Below, piece after piece: positions 1-7,862 of a DNA stretch of 20,000 nucleotides; position 1 is the stretch's first letter, and every line of letters starts with the position of its first letter. The notes beneath the pieces are model-generated. The model did no database searches, was not told the origin of the DNA, and saw nothing but the letters and a program-made list of their open reading frames with translations. The DNA comes from Zygnema cylindricum (Eukaryota > Streptophyta > Zygnematophyceae > Zygnematales > Zygnemataceae). The position numbers were made by a program, and so were the translations under genes. The stretch is from NCBI GenBank assembly GCA_037447655.1, contig JBBHKE010003242.1:96419-116418 (forward strand). The letters run 5' to 3'.

Positions 1-152
1 AAAGAAATCGCATATCCTTATTAATGTCACTAAATGCGATTAATCCTTATTTTTTTTTTTTTTTTTTTTTTCAAATTCCTAATTAGCGTAAATCACTGTA
101 ATTATTCCTATACGCTAAAGAAACCTGTACGCCAATAGCGATTGGCGGTGTA
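1..152 (-). mobile_element. Truncated MITE-like element, terminal end at 152
   Basis: Positions 129-152 are the reverse complement of the terminal repeat of the complete element at 8253-8791 (core TACACCGCCAATCG), with few mismatches. The similarity continues inward: about 70-128 aligns with the reverse complement of about 8277-8335, including a shared ATTAGCGT-type motif, a CACTGTAATTATT block and a TCAAATTC block. The copy is therefore inverted relative to 8253-8791. Its other end is not visible and may lie left of the window. It shows no coding capacity and is non-autonomous. Confidence 0.65.
50..71. repeat. Poly-T tract (22 T)
   Basis: An uninterrupted run of 22 T lies inside the MITE-like fragment. 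It is a simple homopolymer and its length may be unreliable in an assembly. A retroposon tail on the minus strand is possible, but no SINE body was seen next to it. Confidence 0.85.
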
Positions 153-1878
153 CCGTACGGCTATGCCCTATAGTACTTTTCGCTGATGGAAACTCGGCCG
201 AAGTTACGGTTACGTGGGTAGATAGTCAGATATCCTGACCTTGTGTCATAACTTTTGTGTTGGTCAAATCTCCTCCTAAAGATTTTATTCTGACAAGACT
301 AAAAGTTTCTCCGGGGACAATTAATAATAATGTGATTCGAATAAAAACAGTTCTAAATTTCACCTTGAATTCGTATAAATGTAAAAAAACACTAAATTCA
401 ACACCTTTAAAGCTTAAGACTTTAACCTAAAATAACATTAATAAAGTTATTATTTCTTTTAAGCGAATATGTGTATGTTAATTTTGTGTTAATTACACTA
501 CCAAAATTTGCGCCACATTCTCAATCTAAGGGGTTCACGTAACCCTCGCGTAGATTTTGCCTTTTTACAAGGAGCGACGAAAACTTTGGATAACGTATTT
601 CTCACATACCCTACAAGATCTCATGTTTCATTACGTGTTGCATTGCGTAATGGTGTTGCGGTTGGGGATGTTGCAGCCTCTAAAAAACGTGACTAAACGT
701 ACCGCGACCCACGTGGCTGTTTTATACCATTAGCTTTTTAGATCTTAGAGACATTAAAGTCTTATTTTGATGAATTTATGCGCTCGACGATCTTTTTAAG
801 TTAAATAACCCTACAACCCTTCTATGTGCTTTAGACCAACGTTTGTCTTTCTCTTTTGCAGTAAGTGTACATAGTTTATTTAATGTTCGTGTGGTTTTAT
901 TTTTATTTTTTCCTTCGGTTGTAATTGCTTTCCCTTTTGGGCTTTATTGGTGTGCAAAGTTTGTTGTGCTTATAGCCCCGAAGGATATTGGTCTTTCACC
1001 TTTGATGATCATCAACGATTTTTAGTTTCAGTCATTTTTTGACCTTTGATAGTCTCACCGTTGCGTATTTCACGTTAAAATATTGTTTAATTTTCCAATA
1101 GTGCAGCGTACCAAATGCTTCCATCTCTAATGAAATTGCTTGCTAGTTGGTAAAGAAAAACAACTTTCCTGCATGTAACAACGTTAGGGAGCACGTTGAG
1201 TGTCATCGACAAAGTGCACTCGTATTTAATTCCTGATAAGAGAGATTGGAAAAAATCGCTCGAAATTGTTTTCACATGTTCAAACGTCGACCATGTGAAC
1301 ACATGCTATAACGGATATAGTATAGAATGTGTATCCAAATTAACGTTAGAAGTGTAAATGAACGTAAATGGTTTGTTGATGTCACATAAGTCCCATTCGT
1401 GATTTTTTTGACTTTTTTTACCAACATTCATTATTTTTTTATGATCCAACTTCGTATAATTTGTACTTCGTATTTTTTGTTAAATTTCTTATACTTTTTG
1501 TTGTATGGAGAAAATTTTAAAAAGTGATGTTGCATCACTTTTGCTCGCGAAATTTGAAAGGGTTAAAGATGGTTTTACGTTACAACGAAGCCGCCATTGT
1601 AACAGCCATTGAATGAGCCGAGCCCCGTTTTATTTGAAAACTAAGTCACATCCCTCACATGCTTCAATTGTGAATTTGTGATTTTTCATTGTTGACATGT
1701 TTTCCTTTTTTATTATTACAAATTAAAAGTCGGTCAACGCGTTCTATAAACACCTCATTTCTTACATGCGCATATTCATTAATTTTTGGGCGTTTCATGG
1801 CGGCGATTTTTGCGAAAGGGACCTCTATGGTTGAGTCAAGGCCTTGAACCCAAAAAATAGTTATTAACAATGTTTGTT
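153..1878. other. Gene-poor AT-rich intergenic DNA
   Basis: Only short open frames of about 60-75 codons occur here, for example 508-696 (+), 843-1025 (+), 1087-1302 (-) and 1664-1870 (-). None has a recognisable domain, plausible splice partners or a conserved motif. Several begin at TTG rather than ATG. I see no gene and no structured RNA. It may be old repeat DNA, but nothing in it can be named. Confidence 0.6.
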
Positions 1879-1924
1879 TCTTAACACTAATAATTTCTTT
1901 GCACTAATAGCGATTCACGGTGTC
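1879..1924 (+). mobile_element. MITE-like element terminus (right-end type)
   Basis: This stretch has two spaced CACTAATA motifs followed by a degenerate terminus ending CGGTGT. It aligns along its whole length, at roughly 80% by eye, with the terminus at 13842-13886. The tandem CACTAATA/CGCTAAT subterminal motif and the GGTGT end are shared with the other termini in this window. No matching left end was found upstream, so this is a fragment or a strongly decayed copy. Confidence 0.5.
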
Positions 1925-2365
1925 GCTTAAAATATTTTCGCTAAAAAAGAGCCTTAACTGTATTGATATCTGTAAAAGTATATTTGTACATTTATATTTT
2001 GATTTTTTTTTTGTCCAAATTCTTTGACGAACTATATACAGATCGTGTCAAATGTTATAGCCCATGTCATTGGCCGTCTACAATATCCATCATTGCAATC
2101 ATTGTTTTTTGGACAGGACCTATTTCTGATCAGAAATCCGGCAGAACTATTACCTTTTGTTGTTTTGTACTTTTTATTTGGCGAGGCCTACCGAAACTGG
2201 TGGGAAACGTTAAAGTACACGCTTATTTTGGCTAGACGCAAACGCCTACGTCAGCCTGTTCAGAATAGTACAATTTACGTACACAATATTAAAAATCTGG
2301 TACAGTTGAGTTTTGATTTGACGGTCAATAAATTGACTTACGTAGCTTCCACCTGCGAGAAAGTG
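1925..2365. other. Unassigned intergenic DNA left of the retrotransposon
   Basis: Two overlapping open frames (1963-2235 and 2024-2368, 90 and 114 codons) lie here. The longer one starts at TTG, has no internal methionine, and ends in the TAA that forms part of the retrotransposon target site. Neither resembles a family I know. Joining the two flanks of the insertion leaves the same stop, so the retrotransposon did not interrupt this frame. No supported gene. Confidence 0.5.
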
Positions 2366-2370
2366 TAATC
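2366..2370. repeat. Target site duplication TAATC (left copy)
   Basis: TAATC directly precedes the left LTR and recurs exactly at 7858-7862 after the right LTR. A 5-bp duplication is typical of Ty1/copia integration. The final C is also the base next to the other LTR inside the element (7411), so a 4-bp TAAT duplication with a 447-bp LTR cannot be excluded. Confidence 0.9.
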
Positions 2371-2816
2371 TATTGGAGGTGGATTGGCGGAAGCCATGAA
2401 ATTGTACACAAGAGAAAGATCAATGCATTGGAGAGAGGAATTGATTTGTATTTGGGATGATTTCATTAAGTGAGAAGAGTCACTTATATACAAAATATAC
2501 AATGCTAATTACTGTGGAGTCTAAGCGCTCTACGGTGCGCTGTAACAAAGTAATCCTAGTCTAGATTCTAACAAATGTATGTAAGACAAAAGACTGGACC
2601 GTCGGCTAAAAGACTGGACCGACGGTCAAAGGACTTCTACGTAAAGGACTAGACCGACGTATGTAACGAAAAAGTACAATTGACTGGACCGACGTATGGA
2701 AGTACGGACAGGATCAAAAAGTGAGACGTGCGGACAAGTCGGTCAACAAGACTTGACCGACGTAAGAAAACGTACGAACAAGACAAAAAATATCCTACGC
2801 TAAATGTCCTGTAACA
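2371..2816 (-). repeat. 3' LTR of the copia element
   Basis: A 446-bp copy matching 7412-7857 except at position 2556. Read on the minus strand it begins TGTTACAGG and ends CCTCCAATA, so the 3' boundary lacks the usual CA. It carries the same TATA box and five-fold GACTGGACCGACG motif as the 5' LTR. It also contains the first nine gag codons, which here read out into flanking DNA. Confidence 0.95.
2592..2763 (+). repeat. Five copies of a GACTGGACCGACG motif in the 3' LTR
   Basis: Near-identical 14-mers start at 2592, 2612, 2647, 2682 and 2750 (variants GACTAGACC and GACTTGACC; last bases GG or GT). The last copy pairs with an upstream inverted half: GTCGGTCAA at 2738-2746 against TTGACCGAC at 2753-2761, a perfect 9-bp inverted repeat. 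The equivalent copies in the 5' LTR are at 7633-7804. Confidence 0.85.
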
Positions 2817-2825
2817 CCCCCCCTC
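2817..2825 (-). other. Polypurine tract (plus-strand DNA primer)
   Basis: On the minus strand this reads GAGGGGGGG and directly abuts the TGTTACA start of the 3' LTR. This is the expected place and composition for the RNase H-resistant primer of second-strand synthesis. It lies 44 bp past the end of the pol reading frame. Confidence 0.88.
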
Positions 2826-2869
2826 AAGCGAAAACTAGGAAGTAGATTGAGATGAAAATGAAAGGAAAT

Positions 2870-3094
2870 TTAGCCAGGAGGAGAAGGAAGACGAAGGCCA
2901 GAGGAGAGGCGATGGTGCTCAAAGTGAGGGCGATGAAGAGCCTTGGTGAGATAATCGGCCACTTGGTCGGCGGATTTGACATAAAGAAACTGGAGAGTGC
3001 CATCTTCGACCCGCTCCCGAGAGTAATGATACTGAATGTCGATGTGCTTTGTCCGCTTGTGGTGAACAGGATTGCGGATCAAAGCAAGAGCTCC
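2870..3094 (-). pseudogene. C-terminal end of RNase H cut off by an in-frame TAG
   Basis: This is the same frame as the gag-pol frame upstream, continuing directly after the TAG at 3095-3097 for 74 more codons to a natural stop at 2870-2872. It holds the copia RNase H C-terminus, including the family-typical RTKHIDI block and the QVADYLTKAL block near the end. Nothing else is damaged: there is no frameshift and no further stop. In relatives the residue at the stop is normally glutamine, so CAG to TAG (one C-to-T change in a CHG context, which plants methylate) is the simplest explanation. As it stands the segment is not translated unless the stop is read through. Confidence 0.85.
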
Positions 3095-6000
3095 CTAGGA
3101 ATCCGAAAAGATAGGAGTAGGGGCTGAAGGGGGAAACCCAAGATTGGAAAGGAGAGTCCGAAGCCAGACAGCTTCCTTGGCGGCGTGACACGCGGCCATA
3201 TATTCCGCCTCAGTGCTGGAGCATGCCGTGGTAGGTTGCTTTCTGCATGACCAAGAGATAAGACCATTGCCCAAAAAGAAGCACGAGCCAGTGGTGTAAC
3301 GGCGGGAAAGCTCATCTTGTGCCCAATCTAAATCAACAAAACCCGTAAGAGCACTGGAGCCAGAGGAAGAATATGTGAGACAAAGAGTTTTAGTGCCTTG
3401 TAGAAAACGAAAGACACGTTTGGTTGCGGCAAGATGATCAGGAGAAGGGCGTTGAAGGAATTGACTGAGTTTAGTGACAGCTGTGGCAATGTCAGGGCGG
3501 GTGGCCTGCATGGCGTACATAAGGGCCCCTACCATCGAGCGGTAAGTGGCATGGAGGGAGGGGGAGAGAAGAGAGTCAGTGGAAGGGAGGAGAGGGGCAT
3601 TGGCATCTAAAGGAGTGGAAAGGGAGGAGCACTCTGCCAAGCCAAAACGTTCCAAAAGAACAGAGATAAAGGTCTCCTGAGAGAGAGAGAGGGTGCGAGT
3701 TGAGCGATTACGAGAAACTTGGATGCCCAAATAATAAGTGAGCTCACCTAAATAGGCCATGTCAAAATGGGACTGAAGGAGAGATTTGACAGTGGAGATT
3801 TCAGAGAGGGAAGGACCAACAAGAAGGAGATCGTCAACAAAGATGGCAACAATGATTAATGAGGTGCCAGAGCCACGAGAGTAAATGCTAAAATCGGCAT
3901 CAATTCGGGTAAATCCTTCTTTCCGCATAATGGCATCTATGGTATGGTTCCAGACACGGGGGGATTGCTTTAAACCATAGATCGTTTTAATGAGATGGCA
4001 AACCAGATGTTCAGATCCAGGGGAAATATATCCTTCAGGCTGATGCATATAAATGTCCTCGGACAAGATCCCATTTAAGAAGGCATTCTTAACATCCATC
4101 TGATGAACATGGAAATCATGTTCAGCAGCTAAAGCAAGTAAAGTGCGGATAGATGTCAACCGGGCAACAGGAGCAAAGGTTTCAGTGAAATCTATACCTT
4201 CAATTTGGGAAAAGCCCTTCGCCACCAAGCGAGCTTTGTATTTGTCCACGGATCCATCCGCTTTTTGTTTTACACGGAAGACCCATTTCGAACCGATTGC
4301 CTTTCTTCCAGGGGGAAGGGGAACAAGATTCCATGTTTTGTTGGAAAGCAAGGCATTGAATTCAGCATCAGCGGCAGTTTTCCAAAGGGAGGCATCAGGT
4401 CGTTTTAGGGCAGCCTTGAGAGAGAGAGGGGCTGAAATAAGAGAGGCAGAGGCCCCAGCCGAGTAAGCGTAAGCTAGAGAGGCGTGGCCTATGGAAGTTA
4501 TAAGACGAGAGGGGGGAATTCTAGAGCGTGCGGGGTTTCGGCGAGGTAAATGAGAAGGGTCAGGAAGAGGGGAAGGCTCAGGATTGGGAAGTGAAGGCTC
4601 AAGAGGAGCAATAGACCCAAGAAGAGGTGAGTGGGACAAAATTGTGGGAGAAAGATTGTCAAAAAGAGGATCATCTTGGAAAAGAGGGGGAGAGGAGGAA
4701 TTATCTTCAGAATTTGTGACAGGATGAAGAGGAAGGGCAGCTGAGTGGCTGGCAGGAGTGATGGGAGCAGCCGGGAAAACAAGGGGGGTGGGAGAAGATG
4801 GAGGAGGAGGGAGACTTGAAGATGATGAGGGGGAAAAACTGGGAGGATTAAGGGGAGAGGGGTGGGAAGGTGTAACGTAGGTGAATTCAGATGGCTGAAG
4901 AGAGTGAAAGGGAAGGTTTGGGGGAAGAGGGTCATAGAGGGTGAAGGAAGGAAAGTCAGATAATGGGGGAAGAGGGGAAGGGAAGGGCATACGAGACAAG
5001 GTTTGGAGGAGTGGCGTTTCGTTGAAAACTACTTCTCTGGTGGTGATGACGCGATGCTGAGAAGGACTCCAGATGCGGTACGCTTTGGAATTTGGAGCGT
5101 ACCCAACGAAAATGCCACGAAATGCGCGAGCGCCCAATTTGCCGTCCGATTGGAGGAGGTCTTTGTACCACGCTTCACAACCAAAGATTTTAAGGTGACG
5201 TATATCTGGTTTGACAGAGGACCATGCTTCCATTGGAGTAGATTTTGGTAAAGCGTTAGTGGGACAAAGATTGCGTAAGTAATTTGCGCAAACGACAGCC
5301 TCTGCCCAAAATTCATAAGGCAAATTCGCAAAGTACAGCATAGAGCGTGACATGTCATGTAATGTTCGATTGTACCTTTCTGCAATGCCGTTTTGTTGTG
5401 GCGTCCGAGGCGCCGTTAAATGACGTGAGATTCCATGTTGCATGAGAAATTCAGAAAATTGGTTGGACAAAAATTCGCCACCGTTGTCACTCTGCAAGAC
5501 CTTGATTCGTTTGTTGTGAAAATTTTCTGCCAACGCCTTAAATTCCTGAAATCGGGCAAAAGCGTCAGATTTATGACAGATTGGATACACGTGTGAAAAA
5601 CGAGTGGCGTGGTCAATGAAAGTGACAAAATAAAGGGATCCACTGTAGCTACGCGTGCGCATGGGTCCACACACGTCCGTATGTACAAGTGCAAGTGGTT
5701 CAGTGATGACCGTAGTGCTAGTGGGAAATGAGTGACGAGGCATTTTTCCTTGCACGCAACCGTGACAAAAATCCAAAGATTTGTTAGAGAATGAATTTAG
5801 TCCTGTTACAAGATTTGGCAAAGTACTCAAACTTTCGCTATTTAAATGCCCATATCGTAAATGCCAGAGTGGAAAACTTTCAACGCTAGCACTTAAAGCA
5901 AATATCTTTGGTGTACTATAGGATTGTAGGACGTACATAGAATCTCTTGCTACTCCAAAACCTACAATATTGTTGTCTTTTCTATCATAAAACGTTACTC

Positions 6001-7438
6001 TATCATTATTAAATTCAGCTTTTAAGCCGTCAGAAGTGGCGACTTTCACAGAAAATAAATTCCTAGCTAGACCAGAAACAAAGAGTACGTTCCGAATGTG
6101 AATAGACACATTAGGGACGTTGACGTTGCCAGAATGAGTAGCCAACAGAATGCGGTCGTCGCCTAAACGAATCTGCATAGGAGATGATAAAGGAGAAAGG
6201 TGAGTGAACCAATCAGATCGTGGTGAAAGGTGGTGACTTGCACCACTATCTATTAGCCAATCGACAGGGGTTTGAGATAGAAAAGCATACCCTTGTGGAA
6301 ATTGAGGATCGGGAGTGACATAATTTGGGATATGATGGGCAACATTGCCATATCCAAATTCTGGTGAGGGAGGGAGGACAAAAGGGGAAGCTACTGGAGT
6401 GGGATAATTAGAGGGAAAATGTGGAGAGAAAGCGGTCGACCAAGGGAGGTTAACGGGGTTTGAAGAGGCATAATGCGCTGCGGCGTTAGAAGATTGTGGA
6501 AGTGATAGAGAAGGGGAATAATTGTGAGGATAAGGAAAATTTGGAGGGAAAGAAATGTGTGGAGGGAGTGGGGGGGTGGGAAGAACTGGTGGGTTGACAT
6601 TGGCAGCGTTGGCATTCCCTCCAGGTTTAGGGGGATTGGAAGCCTCGGCTGCTTTCCGCCTCGCCAATTTTCGACAGTCTTCAACGGAATGGCCTTTTGT
6701 TTTGCAGTAGGCGCAAAACAAACGTTGCACCCCCCCAGAGTTAGTCTTTTGATTTTCGGCAATAAAGGCATTTGCATTAGAGAGATTTGGAGCAGAAAAA
6801 GAGAGAAGTTTTGTCTCTTCATGCAAAAGTTTGCTACAAAGTGAGTGAAAGGGGATGGATTGGTCTAGATTGTCAAACGAGGAAATGAAAGGGGAAAAGG
6901 TTTCAGAGAGTCCTCCCAAAAGGGTTGAAGAGAGGTCCTCGTCGGAAAGATGCACGCCTATCATGGTGCATTTTCCGGCCGACAATTCGACTGTGCTAAT
7001 CCAATCCTGCATAGATTCCGACGGCTTTTTCATGGAGTTAAAAAACGCTCGTTTTTGAATTCGGCGAGCGGCCCATCCGGTTTGAATGTAAGCTGCTTGT
7101 AGACGACTCCAAGCCTCGGCGGAAGAGGAGGCGCCGCGAATAAGACGAGTGCGCTCGGTAGTAAGTGACATCACTAGACGAGCGTGCGCATCCTCGTCTT
7201 TTTGTTTCCATGTAGCTATTGCCAACTCTTTGGTAGCTTTTTCTGCTGGTGTATCAGTAGAGGAAAGGATAGGAGGTTTTGAAATTCCTATAAAATGGTC
7301 CCAAATCTTCTCGTGTTTGAAAAAATGCATGGCTGAAAATGACCAATCATAAAAGTTTTGGCCATCAAACTTCTGGATACTATTAGAAGTGGCATGGCTA
7401 GGCCCATAACCTATTGGAGGTGGATTGGCGGAAGCCAT
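3095..7438 (-). CDS. Copia gag-pol polyprotein, ends early in RNase H
   Basis: The frame runs 1,447 codons from the ATG at 7438. Visible domains: copia-type Gag (about residues 20-230); CX2CX4HX4C zinc knuckle (about 242-255); aspartic protease with DSGAS (about 395); GAG-pre-integrase His/Cys region (about 520-560); integrase core with catalytic Asp in HTDV (about 586), Asp in SDNGGEF (about 650) and Glu in NGIAER (about 688), giving D-D-35-E spacing; Pro/Ser-rich linker; reverse transcriptase (about 1010-1240) with DVKNAFLNG, YGLKQSP and FVDD in place of YVDD (about 1200); RNase H with STEAEY (about 1412). It ends at TAG directly after the last RNase H Asp region. An ORF open further upstream to 7543 lies largely above the expected transcription start, so the start at 7438 is preferred; it follows the TATA box by about 90 nt and begins MASANPPPI. 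RNase H loss should block reverse transcription in cis. Confidence 0.95.
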   Translation of the reverse strand: MASANPPPIGYGPSHATSNSIQKFDGQNFYDWSFSAMHFFKHEKIWDHFIGISKPPILSSTDTPAEKATKELAIATWKQKDEDAHARLVMSLTTERTRLIRGASSSAEAWSRLQAAYIQTGWAARRIQKRAFFNSMKKPSESMQDWISTVELSAGKCTMIGVHLSDEDLSSTLLGGLSETFSPFISSFDNLDQSIPFHSLCSKLLHEETKLLSFSAPNLSNANAFIAENQKTNSGGVQRLFCAYCKTKGHSVEDCRKLARRKAAEASNPPKPGGNANAANVNPPVLPTPPLPPHISFPPNFPYPHNYSPSLSLPQSSNAAAHYASSNPVNLPWSTAFSPHFPSNYPTPVASPFVLPPSPEFGYGNVAHHIPNYVTPDPQFPQGYAFLSQTPVDWLIDSGASHHLSPRSDWFTHLSPLSSPMQIRLGDDRILLATHSGNVNVPNVSIHIRNVLFVSGLARNLFSVKVATSDGLKAEFNNDRVTFYDRKDNNIVGFGVARDSMYVLQSYSTPKIFALSASVESFPLWHLRYGHLNSESLSTLPNLVTGLNSFSNKSLDFCHGCVQGKMPRHSFPTSTTVITEPLALVHTDVCGPMRTRSYSGSLYFVTFIDHATRFSHVYPICHKSDAFARFQEFKALAENFHNKRIKVLQSDNGGEFLSNQFSEFLMQHGISRHLTAPRTPQQNGIAERYNRTLHDMSRSMLYFANLPYEFWAEAVVCANYLRNLCPTNALPKSTPMEAWSSVKPDIRHLKIFGCEAWYKDLLQSDGKLGARAFRGIFVGYAPNSKAYRIWSPSQHRVITTREVVFNETPLLQTLSRMPFPSPLPPLSDFPSFTLYDPLPPNLPFHSLQPSEFTYVTPSHPSPLNPPSFSPSSSSSLPPPPSSPTPLVFPAAPITPASHSAALPLHPVTNSEDNSSSPPLFQDDPLFDNLSPTILSHSPLLGSIAPLEPSLPNPEPSPLPDPSHLPRRNPARSRIPPSRLITSIGHASLAYAYSAGASASLISAPLSLKAALKRPDASLWKTAADAEFNALLSNKTWNLVPLPPGRKAIGSKWVFRVKQKADGSVDKYKARLVAKGFSQIEGIDFTETFAPVARLTSIRTLLALAAEHDFHVHQMDVKNAFLNGILSEDIYMHQPEGYISPGSEHLVCHLIKTIYGLKQSPRVWNHTIDAIMRKEGFTRIDADFSIYSRGSGTSLIIVAIFVDDLLLVGPSLSEISTVKSLLQSHFDMAYLGELTYYLGIQVSRNRSTRTLSLSQETFISVLLERFGLAECSSLSTPLDANAPLLPSTDSLLSPSLHATYRSMVGALMYAMQATRPDIATAVTKLSQFLQRPSPDHLAATKRVFRFLQGTKTLCLTYSSSGSSALTGFVDLDWAQDELSRRYTTGSCFFLGNGLISWSCRKQPTTACSSTEAEYMAACHAAKEAVWLRTLLSNLGFPPSAPTPIFSDS
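7396..7411 (-). other. Primer-binding site for half-tRNA initiator Met
   Basis: Directly after the 5' LTR the element reads GGTTATGGGCCTAGCC. The plus strand (GGCTAGGCCCATAACC) matches the anticodon arm of eukaryotic initiator tRNA-Met: 11 contiguous bases GGCCCATAACC, with CAT the anticodon. It does not match a tRNA 3' end, and no TGG-starting site such as the common TGGTATCAGAGC is present. This is the arrangement of Drosophila copia, where a 5' half of the tRNA is the primer. The site lies inside gag and encodes residues G-Y-G-P-S. Confidence 0.8.
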
Positions 7439-7523
7439 GAAATTGTACACAAGAGAAAGATCAATGCATTGGAGAGAGGAATTGATTTGTATTTGGGATG
7501 ATTTCATTAAGTGAGAAGAGTCA

Positions 7524-7531
7524 CTTATATA
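7524..7531 (-). promoter_or_regulatory. LTR TATA box
   Basis: TATATAAG on the minus strand, followed by CT-rich DNA and the gag start 86 bp downstream. Initiation would be expected around 7500, which excludes the more upstream in-frame ATGs at 7543 and probably at 7507 from the main mRNA. The same box at 2483-2490 in the 3' LTR could drive outward transcription into left flanking DNA. Confidence 0.7.
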
Positions 7532-7632
7532 CAAAATATACAATGCTAATTACTGTGGAGTCTAAGCGCTCTACGGTGCGCTGTAACAAAGTAATCTTAG
7601 TCTAGATTCTAACAAATGTATGTAAGACAAAA

Positions 7633-7804
7633 GACTGGACCGTCGGCTAAAAGACTGGACCGACGGTCAAAGGACTTCTACGTAAAGGACTAGACCGACG
7701 TATGTAACGAAAAAGTACAATTGACTGGACCGACGTATGGAAGTACGGACAGGATCAAAAAGTGAGACGTGCGGACAAGTCGGTCAACAAGACTTGACCG
7801 ACGT
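7633..7804 (-). promoter_or_regulatory. Repeated enhancer-like motif in U3
   Basis: Five copies of the plus-strand motif GACTGGACCGACG (minus strand CGTCGGTCCAGTC) lie 100-275 bp upstream of the TATA box, starting at 7633, 7653, 7688, 7723 and 7791. Short repeats in U3 act as transcriptional activator sites in some plant copia elements, such as the BII boxes of Tnt1. That these do the same is inference from position and copy number only. Confidence 0.5.
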
Positions 7805-7857
7805 AAGAAAACGTACGAACAAGACAAAAAATATCCTACGCTAAATGTCCTGTAACA

Positions 7858-7862
7858 TAATC
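7858..7862. repeat. Target site duplication TAATC (right copy)
   Basis: Exact partner of 2366-2370, directly outside the TGTTACA terminus of the 5' LTR. Confidence 0.9.

Larger units (their letters stand above)
2371..7857 (-). mobile_element. Complete Ty1/copia LTR retrotransposon
   Basis: This 5,487-bp element lies on the minus strand between TAATC duplications. Reading along the element it has: 5' LTR (7857 to 7412), primer-binding site (7411 to 7396), one gag-pol frame in the order Gag, zinc knuckle, protease, integrase, reverse transcriptase, RNase H (integrase before RT defines copia), polypurine tract (2825 to 2817) and 3' LTR (2816 to 2371). The two 446-bp LTRs differ at one position by eye (C2556 against T7597). 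Since LTRs are identical at insertion, it inserted very recently. All parts needed for mobility are present except that RNase H carries a stop codon. A related intact copy elsewhere probably acted as source or helper. Confidence 0.97.
7412..7857 (-). repeat. 5' LTR of the copia element
   Basis: A 446-bp LTR, minus strand TGTTACA to CCAATA, followed outside by the TAATC duplication. U3 holds five copies of the GACTGGACCGACG motif (7633-7804) and a TATATAAG box (7531 to 7524). The predicted transcription start is near 7500, so R and U5 are short (about 90 nt together). The ATG of gag (7438) and a two-codon upstream frame (7469 to 7461) lie in this R/U5 part. Confidence 0.95.

Noticed and set aside
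2024-2368. 114-codon open frame left of the retrotransposon
   Set aside because: TTG start, no internal Met, no recognisable domain, and overlapped by another open frame in AT-rich DNA. Its stop is unaffected by the insertion.
3095-3097. Programmed readthrough of the UAG
   Set aside because: The stop lies within the RNase H domain rather than at a Gag/Pol border, and copia elements normally use one uninterrupted frame. A point mutation is simpler.
4143-4466. Plus-strand open frames antisense to gag-pol (also 5003-5251, 6524-6844, 6855-7058, 7149-7352)
   Set aside because: They are shadows of the polyprotein frame on the other strand, with no independent coding signature.
7505-7543. Upstream in-frame ATGs at 7543 and 7507 as the gag start
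   Set aside because: They fall at or above the TATA box or predicted transcription start of the LTR; the ATG at 7438 is the first in-frame one in the expected mRNA.
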